11,205 nucleotides of DNA from an uncultured Phascolarctobacterium sp. Its GTDB lineage: Bacteria > Bacillota > Negativicutes > Acidaminococcales > Acidaminococcaceae. The DNA lies in assembly GCA_900552855.1 (NCBI GenBank), contig USBG01000049.1:1-11205 (forward strand), given 5' to 3'. Every line of letters starts with the position of its first letter. Within the stretch, counting starts at the first letter, position 1. Position numbers and translations under genes: made by a program. The notes beneath the pieces are model-generated. The model searched no databases and had not been told where the DNA came from. It saw only the letters and a program-made list of their open reading frames with translations. This document shows, piece by piece, positions 6,514-11,205 of this stretch.

Positions 6514-9461
6514 AGAATTTTGTTCATTTCTATATAACGATTAACCTTTTGTCTATAGTTAACAAAAACATCTTCTTCCTCTAAGCGTTCACCTTCGTTG
6601 CTATCAATGACCTCGTCATGAATCCCTTCAAATATTATAGGCCCCTTACCTGGCTCAATTATAAACTGAATTAAATCGCGCAAATCTTGACGAGTTTTTT
6701 CCAAAGTAAGCAAATCAATACCTTTCCAATCGGGAGTATTCACGATTTTAATCTCAGCTATTTTTTTACCTACATGAGGTATACCGCTTTTTTGTTCCAA
6801 TAATTGTGCCGTTTGCTGCAGTCTATCTTTAGCACGTTTAAACTTATTGCCTTCCTCGATATCTAGCATTAAGCCATACATCAAATTATCAAAACGCTTT
6901 GCGTATTCATCCTTTTCTGGATTAACAACCAGTTTGGCAATTTCCTTTTTAAGCTCGTTCACAGACATTCCTGACAAATAATCAAACTCTGCAATATTGC
7001 TATATTTTTCCACCCATTTACGTTTTAAGCGTACAGCAACAACCTCACTATTAAGATTAGCAATTTGATTATGACAGGTTTCTACTAATTGCTTACGAAA
7101 GTTTCTACACTCTTCGCTACTGTAATCAGCCCCCTGCATGAGCTCAATCAATCTGACTTGCTTATTAAAAATAGCTTCTGTCAAACTAAGCACTTCGCCA
7201 GAGCCAAACTCTTTGTTTGCTGTTGTTTTGAAGTATTCAAAGTTTTGACCATAATCAAAAATCAAAAAATACTTCTTGCCAACATATTCTCCATCTTTTG
7301 AATCAACACAATTCAAATTAGGACACAAACGAGTTCCACGACCAATCATTTGCCAGAACTTAACCTTGCTACGAACTTTTTTGAAGAATACTAAATTGAC
7401 AACCTCAGGAACGTCAATACCTGTATCCATCATATCAACGGAAACAGCTATTTGCGGCTCTTTATCAGCTATCTTAAATTCGTCAATAATTGTTTGTGCA
7501 TAATCATCATCACAAACAACACGCTTAGCAAAATGACCTTTGTAATGCGGATACATCTTATCAAATTGCTCAACTATTAGCTGCGCATGTTTTTTATTTT
7601 CAGCAAAAATAATTGTTTTGCCTAATTTATCGCCACCATTAGTCTTAATGCCTCTAGTCATAAGATCATCAAGCACCATCTTAATGGTGTGGGTTGCAAA
7701 AACATTCTTATCTATTTTTGATTCAGCAATATAATCAGGAATATCTCCATCCTCAAAAGCCGCATCATAACGAGCTTGCTCCTCTGGTGTAAGATCATCA
7801 CGCCTAATGCCACCACTTATAAAAGAAGTCTTAACCTCATAATTATAGTAATCAACTAAATATCCATCCTTAACAGCAGTTTGATACTCATAAGCAAATG
7901 TAGGAACATTATCCTCCATCTCAAAGAAAGCATATGTATTTGTATCAACCTCTGTTTTAGGAGTTGCAGTAAGACCCACAAGCATAGCATCAAAATAATC
8001 AAAAATTACTCTATATTTATTAAAAATACTACGATGCGCTTCGTCAATTATAATCAAGTCAAAGTGTGCAGGCGAAAACATTCTGCTGCCATCCTTAGAT
8101 TTTTTTTCGTCAATAGCACCTAAAATAGTAGGATAAGTTGAAAAAACAACACGTGCAGAATAATCCTCTTTGTTATGGCAAAGATTGCATAAAGACATAT
8201 GAGGCAAATATTCCTTAAACGCATCTCTAGCCTGCTTAACAAGCGCAGTTCTATCAGCTAAAAATAATACATTGGTTATGTGACCTGCTTTAGAAAGAAC
8301 ATCTACTAAACTAGCAGCAGTTCTAGTTTTACCAGTACCTGTTGCCATAACCAGCAACTTCTTGCGGAAACCTTTATTTACATTATCACACACAGCACGA
8401 ATAGCTTCCATCTGATAATAACGCCCTGTAATTTCCTTATCTATATCAATAGTATTAGGATTTTTAGTTTTTTCACGTCTATTCATAAGCTTTTCCATAT
8501 CAGCTTTGCTGAATACAGAACTTACAAGACGAGGCGGTGCTTCTAAATCATTCCAAAAATAAGTTTCAAAGCCATTGGTATAGAAGATAAAAGGTCTGCG
8601 TTTAAATTGGCGCTCTAAAGCATCAGCATATAGCTTAGCCTGTTGTTTACCTTTATTGGCATCCAAAGAAGTTCTTTTAGCCTCTACAATAGCCAAAGGA
8701 TAACCATTATCTCCCCAAAGCACATAATCTACATATCCTTTTTGACCAAGGATATTGTTCATATCAGTAACTTCAAACTCTTCAGAAACATTTTGCCCCT
8801 TACCGCTAATAATCCAATCCATCAGCTCCAAGTCCAAATCAATATATCTCTTTCGAGTTTCAAACTCTGTAATTTTTTCAGGATTAAAGTTTCTTTGCTG
8901 CTTGTTAGACTCCTTGGCGGCAGTCAGCTCCGATGCCATTTTAGCTAGCTTAGCTTCCATAGCCTTAATCTTAGCATCTTTTTCACCTAAAAGACTTTCC
9001 TGCTCTTTAATCTTTATTTCATCCAAAACCACACGCTCTTGCGGAATAGCCTTTTCATCAAAAACACGTTCCTCATAATCCGCACCATAACAATAATCAA
9101 TCCATTGGATAAAATCAAACAAACCCTTTAAAGCAAAGACAGCATCATCATTACGGATAAGTTTTTCTGTATGTACAGCCATATTACCAAGCTTTGTAAT
9201 ATAAAGCAGAGGCTCCCAGGTTTGTTTATCAAGAGCAAACCTAAAGCTAGGCTCATGGATAAGAGCCTGCAAATTATCTCTATACGGCATAACCATCTCC
9301 GTATCAGCAGCATAAACCCACTTAACAGCAAGCTCCATAGCCTTACGACAACCAATAACACACATGGTAGTGCTGGTTGCATAAACCTTCTCCGCCTCTA
9401 TCGCAGACGCAGCAAACATATTATATGCATTTTGTTCTTGTAAAAAACTAAAATTAGACAT
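6495..9461 (-). CDS. hsdR: Type I restriction enzyme R subunit (HsdR), frameshifted before its C-terminal domain
   Basis: HsdR is the nuclease and DNA-translocating subunit of a type I restriction enzyme. In order, these 988 residues hold a DUF4145-like N-terminal domain (about 15-125), a charged likely coiled coil (about 145-190), and a PD-(D/E)xK nuclease with D245 and E260-A-K262. A superfamily 2 motor follows, with RYYQMEAI (347-354), Walker A ATGTGKT (373-379), DEAH (473-476), TAT (498-500) and motif VI QMIGRGTRL (704-712). The start of the EcoEI-type C-terminal region follows from about 780. The frame ends abnormally in ILWLFLS; one missing A at 6518-6521 separates it from the remaining about 139 residues. 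The joined length of about 1,125 matches DUF4145-bearing family members. AAAGGGAG at 9469-9476 lies 7 bases before the ATG. If the frameshift is real, nuclease and motor are made but assembly with HsdM/HsdS is probably impaired. Confidence 0.95.
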   Translation of the reverse strand: MSNFSFLQEQNAYNMFAASAIEAEKVYATSTTMCVIGCRKAMELAVKWVYAADTEMVMPYRDNLQALIHEPSFRFALDKQTWEPLLYITKLGNMAVHTEKLIRNDDAVFALKGLFDFIQWIDYCYGADYEERVFDEKAIPQERVVLDEIKIKEQESLLGEKDAKIKAMEAKLAKMASELTAAKESNKQQRNFNPEKITEFETRKRYIDLDLELMDWIISGKGQNVSEEFEVTDMNNILGQKGYVDYVLWGDNGYPLAIVEAKRTSLDANKGKQQAKLYADALERQFKRRPFIFYTNGFETYFWNDLEAPPRLVSSVFSKADMEKLMNRREKTKNPNTIDIDKEITGRYYQMEAIRAVCDNVNKGFRKKLLVMATGTGKTRTAASLVDVLSKAGHITNVLFLADRTALVKQARDAFKEYLPHMSLCNLCHNKEDYSARVVFSTYPTILGAIDEKKSKDGSRMFSPAHFDLIIIDEAHRSIFNKYRVIFDYFDAMLVGLTATPKTEVDTNTYAFFEMEDNVPTFAYEYQTAVKDGYLVDYYNYEVKTSFISGGIRRDDLTPEEQARYDAAFEDGDIPDYIAESKIDKNVFATHTIKMVLDDLMTRGIKTNGGDKLGKTIIFAENKKHAQLIVEQFDKMYPHYKGHFAKRVVCDDDYAQTIIDEFKIADKEPQIAVSVDMMDTGIDVPEVVNLVFFKKVRSKVKFWQMIGRGTRLCPNLNCVDSKDGEYVGKKYFLIFDYGQNFEYFKTTANKEFGSGEVLSLTEAIFNKQVRLIELMQGADYSSEECRNFRKQLVETCHNQIANLNSEVVAVRLKRKWVEKYSNIAEFDYLSGMSVNELKKEIAKLVVNPEKDEYAKRFDNLMYGLMLDIEEGNKFKRAKDRLQQTAQLLEQKSGIPHVGKKIAEIKIVNTPDWKGIDLLTLEKTRQDLRDLIQFIIEPGKGPIIFEGIHDEVIDSNEGERLEEEDVFVNYRQKVNRYIEMNKILWLFLS

Positions 9462-9515
9462 AAGACTTCTCCCTTTATGAATAATTTTGTATATACACTA
9501 TCTATCACAAAACAA

Positions 9516-10673
9516 TTATACATAGTTATTATACCATATTTTCTTAATAATTAATAACAATAGCTCATAGCAATGCGTAAATTTCGATTTGTTGACCTCT
9601 TCCACAAAGTCTGCAAATTGGTTTTGAAGGTCGAGGGGTGGGATAACACCTTTTAGCATTTTTATTTTCCCTTGGAATAAATTTGATTGTGATGATGCTG
9701 TCTTATTACTGTTGATTTGTTCCTGCAAGTAATCCGAAACAATCATGTACTCTGCAAATACGGGATTTATTTCAGCTTTAAATCTTAGTAAAGCAACACT
9801 TCTAACCATTTGAAATTTTATATCTTTAGTAATCGCACAACATCTTCCAACAGAACCAGAACAGGACAACAGTACATCTCCTATCATTGGTTGTATTCTT
9901 TTACTAATTCTCTCATATTCTACCTCATCAATATAGTCAATATCATTTAATTGTAGTGAATGATTCAATACATTTCTAGCCGATAACAAATAAATACCAT
10001 TATCTGTTCTTCTTGGTGTAGAATGTTCTCCATCTGTTATCAACAAAGTTAAATCCTTAAAGAATTTGACTTCCCATTTTTTATCATTCAATTTCAAATC
10101 TCCAAACAACTCTAAAAACCGTGATTTTATAAGTAATTCCAAATCATTCAGTTGTTTATTATAACAATCGCATAAATTATCTACTTTATCCAAAACACTT
10201 ATAATATCTTTTTGCACTTCCTTATCTGGCACTGGAATATATAGTTGTTTCAATGCAGAAACATTAAAACTAGCTTGATTTACTGATTTTTTCGTTATAT
10301 TAGGTATTTGGTGTATAAATCTATTAGAATTAAAGAAATAGTAGGCATATTTAGGTATTAATCTCTCATCACAACGCAAAACCAACAAATTCATACCATG
10401 TATAATTTTTTCACTATCTAAATTTTCATAAATAGCAGTTTTCCCTAAATGTTTTTCACTATTAATATGTGACATAAGAATATCGCCATCTTGCAATATA
10501 TAGTCATCATACTCACCATTATCTACAACATCAGCATATCCCATTTTATTTCTATCTACAACTCTAGATGAAATCGTTTCTATGCGAGTTATTGGTAACC
10601 CGCTAGCACCTTCTGTTTGCTTTATGGATGCTCCATTTCTTATTAATAAAAAAACATCTCCTACTTTCGCCAT
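9516..10673 (-). CDS. hsdS: Type I restriction-modification specificity subunit (HsdS)
   Basis: HsdS chooses the bipartite DNA target for both methylation and cleavage. The 385 residues show the usual two-repeat plan. The first target-recognition domain is at about 1-150, with YILQDGDILMSHINS (58-72) and LKQLYIPVPDKE near its end. A conserved helical spacer covers about 152-190 (LDKVDNL...LELFGD). The second target-recognition domain is at about 198-345, with GDVLLSCSGSVGR (265-277), and a second spacer begins PPLDLQNQFADFVEEVNKSKF (345-365). After residue 365 the tail is hydrophobic and unlike the usual coiled coil, and its last codons coincide with the probable hsdR promoter. The ATG (10671-10673) follows the hsdM stop after one base, with GGAG in the end of hsdM. 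The gene looks more AT-rich than its neighbours: 10321-10380 has 17 G+C of 60. This is typical of exchanged specificity modules. Confidence 0.94.
   Translation of the reverse strand: MAKVGDVFLLIRNGASIKQTEGASGLPITRIETISSRVVDRNKMGYADVVDNGEYDDYILQDGDILMSHINSEKHLGKTAIYENLDSEKIIHGMNLLVLRCDERLIPKYAYYFFNSNRFIHQIPNITKKSVNQASFNVSALKQLYIPVPDKEVQKDIISVLDKVDNLCDCYNKQLNDLELLIKSRFLELFGDLKLNDKKWEVKFFKDLTLLITDGEHSTPRRTDNGIYLLSARNVLNHSLQLNDIDYIDEVEYERISKRIQPMIGDVLLSCSGSVGRCCAITKDIKFQMVRSVALLRFKAEINPVFAEYMIVSDYLQEQINSNKTASSQSNLFQGKIKMLKGVIPPLDLQNQFADFVEEVNKSKFTHCYELLLLIIKKIWYNNYV
9528..9536 (-). promoter_or_regulatory. Probable hsdR promoter (extended -10) inside the end of hsdS
   Basis: On the minus strand TGGTATAAT occupies 9536-9528, an exact extended -10 (TGnTATAAT). 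No good -35 is seen at 17 bases (TATTAA); TTGTTA lies too far upstream at 21. Predicted initiation near 9521 would give a leader of about 60 bases before the hsdR ATG, with the ribosome binding site at 9469-9476. The element resembles the def promoter: both read TGGTATAATA, then CTATGT with at most one inserted A. It overlaps the last codons of the hsdS frame. A separate hsdR promoter is common in type I systems; use here is inference. Confidence 0.55.
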
Positions 10674-10674
10674 C

Positions 10675-11151
10675 TCACAGCATCTCCTTCAACACAGCCA
10701 AATCAGCTTGCATAGTTTTCATTCTTTCTTCAATACGTGCTATGATTTCTTCTGTTGGCGGATATTCTTCTGCCACGTACTCAACCTTTTTGTACTTGTT
10801 GATGGAGAGGTCGTAGTCGTTGTCTACAATTTCTTGTTTAGGTACAAAGAAGCTCTTCTCTGTGCGTTCACGGTTTTGCTCTGCTTCTAAATTGTGGAAG
10901 CGTGCAATGATGTCCGGTATGTCGTTTTCTTTAATAGGAGTGCGTTTGTCGTCAAGGCTTAATCCGTCTGCCTGCATGTCATAGAACCACACATTTTCTG
11001 TGCCACCTGCACCTGTTTTAGTAAAGATTAGTACTGCAGTAGAAACGCCTGCATACGGTTTAAATACGCCAGAGGGCATAGAAATTACAGCTTGTAGCAT
11101 ATGATTTTCTACAAGCTCTTTACGCATAGATTTATGTGCCTTGGAACTGCC
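10675..11151 (-). CDS. hsdM: Type I modification methyltransferase HsdM, C-terminal fragment
   Basis: This is the C-terminal part of the adenine-N6 methyltransferase subunit. Recognisable family sequence begins at GSSKAHKSMRKE (from 11151) and includes the stretch ISMPSGVFKPYAGVSTAVLI just after it, FTKTG, and the tail FFVPKQEIVDNDYDLSINKYK. The SAM-binding motif and the catalytic NPPF/DPPF motif should lie further upstream and are absent from the window. The same frame continues to a TTG at 11200-11202 and is then closed by an in-frame TGA at 11203-11205. The 17 residues before GSSK do not look like the GVLF-type sequence expected there. I therefore place the supported coding end at 11151 and treat the gene as broken or as ending at a rearrangement or contig edge. 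The end of hsdM carries the ribosome binding site of hsdS, one base downstream. Confidence 0.88.
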   Translation of the reverse strand, partial: GSSKAHKSMRKELVENHMLQAVISMPSGVFKPYAGVSTAVLIFTKTGAGGTENVWFYDMQADGLSLDDKRTPIKENDIPDIIARFHNLEAEQNRERTEKSFFVPKQEIVDNDYDLSINKYKKVEYVAEEYPPTEEIIARIEERMKTMQADLAVLKEML

Positions 11152-11205
11152 CTGTTTTATTTTCCCAAATTTATTGTGCAGATGCTTGCTGCGGACGAGC
11201 AATCA
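11152..11205. other. Non-HsdM sequence abutting the hsdM fragment
   Basis: Read on the minus strand, these 54 bases lead into the HsdM fragment but do not encode HsdM in any frame. TGA at 11203-11205 closes the HsdM frame, and TAA triplets (in CACAATAAATTT and GGAAAATAAAAC) close the other two. The change is abrupt at about 11151, unlike a point mutation. It could be the end of an inserted element, a recombination junction, or a misjoined contig end. I do not recognise the sequence as any specific insertion-sequence terminus. Confidence 0.5.

Noticed and set aside
6518..6521. Phase-variable homopolymer in hsdR
   Set aside because: The run is only four A (five if restored), far too short for the slippage rates of phase-variable tracts.
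6511..6524. Programmed -1 ribosomal frameshift joining the two HsdR parts
   Set aside because: The codons at the site (AAC AAA ATT) do not form a good X-XXY-YYZ slippery heptamer, I see no obvious stimulatory hairpin just downstream, and programmed frameshifting is not known for HsdR. A lost A or a sequencing error is simpler.
6495..9461. Open frames on the plus strand and in other frames within hsdR and the def operon
   Set aside because: They are short, lack family motifs and ribosome binding sites, and lie opposite or inside well-supported genes.
10675..11202. Complete 175-residue protein starting at the TTG at 11200-11202
   Set aside because: The first 17 residues do not resemble HsdM, no ribosome binding site can be seen because the window ends, and the recognisable family part starts mid-domain. 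It is better read as a fragment.
1..11205. CRISPR array, tRNA, rRNA or insertion sequence
   Set aside because: No regularly spaced repeats, no cloverleaf or rRNA-like tract and no transposase motif were found on either strand.

Overview
All genes recognised in this window lie on the minus strand, so the window reads biologically from right to left. The gene content and order (def, fmt, a DUF116 gene, rsmB, rlmN, a PP2C phosphatase, a Ser/Thr kinase) is the conserved translation/signalling operon of Bacillota (Firmicutes). A DUF116 gene between fmt and rsmB, moderate-to-low G+C, strong AAGGAGG-type ribosome binding sites and extended -10 promoters fit that phylum. A Negativicutes or Clostridia-like anaerobe is my best guess, but the genus cannot be fixed from the sequence alone.

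Right part (about 11205 to 6094): a type I restriction-modification locus, hsdM-hsdS-hsdR. It looks damaged. The HsdM frame matches its family only up to about position 11151; beyond that is 54 bases of unrelated sequence with stops in all three minus frames, including an in-frame TGA at 11203-11205. HsdS has two target-recognition domains but an atypical C-terminal tail that reads through a probable hsdR promoter. HsdR (nuclease plus DEAH motor) is split from its C-terminal domain by a one-base loss in an A run at 6518-6521. If real, the lesions in hsdM and hsdR would leave the restriction function and probably the methylation function inactive.

Junction (6093 to 5826, 268 bases): no gene. 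In minus-strand order it holds a perfect 23-bp palindrome, a smaller AT palindrome, a rho-independent terminator for the hsd transcript, an extended -10 promoter for def, and a leader of about 65 bases ending in an AAGGAGG site.

Left part (5825 to 1): one tight operon, with spacings from 51-58 bases down to abutting or overlapping genes. Def removes the formyl group from nascent proteins and Fmt adds formyl to initiator Met-tRNA. The DUF116 membrane protein has no known function. RsmB methylates a cytosine of 16S rRNA and RlmN methylates an adenine of 23S rRNA and tRNA. The PP2C phosphatase (PrpC/Stp) and the N-lobe of its partner kinase (PrkC/Stk), cut by the left edge, form a reversible phosphorylation pair. 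No tRNA, rRNA, CRISPR array, transposase or complete mobile element was found. The left part is ordinary core genome; the points of interest are the decayed RM locus, its junctions and the palindrome cluster.
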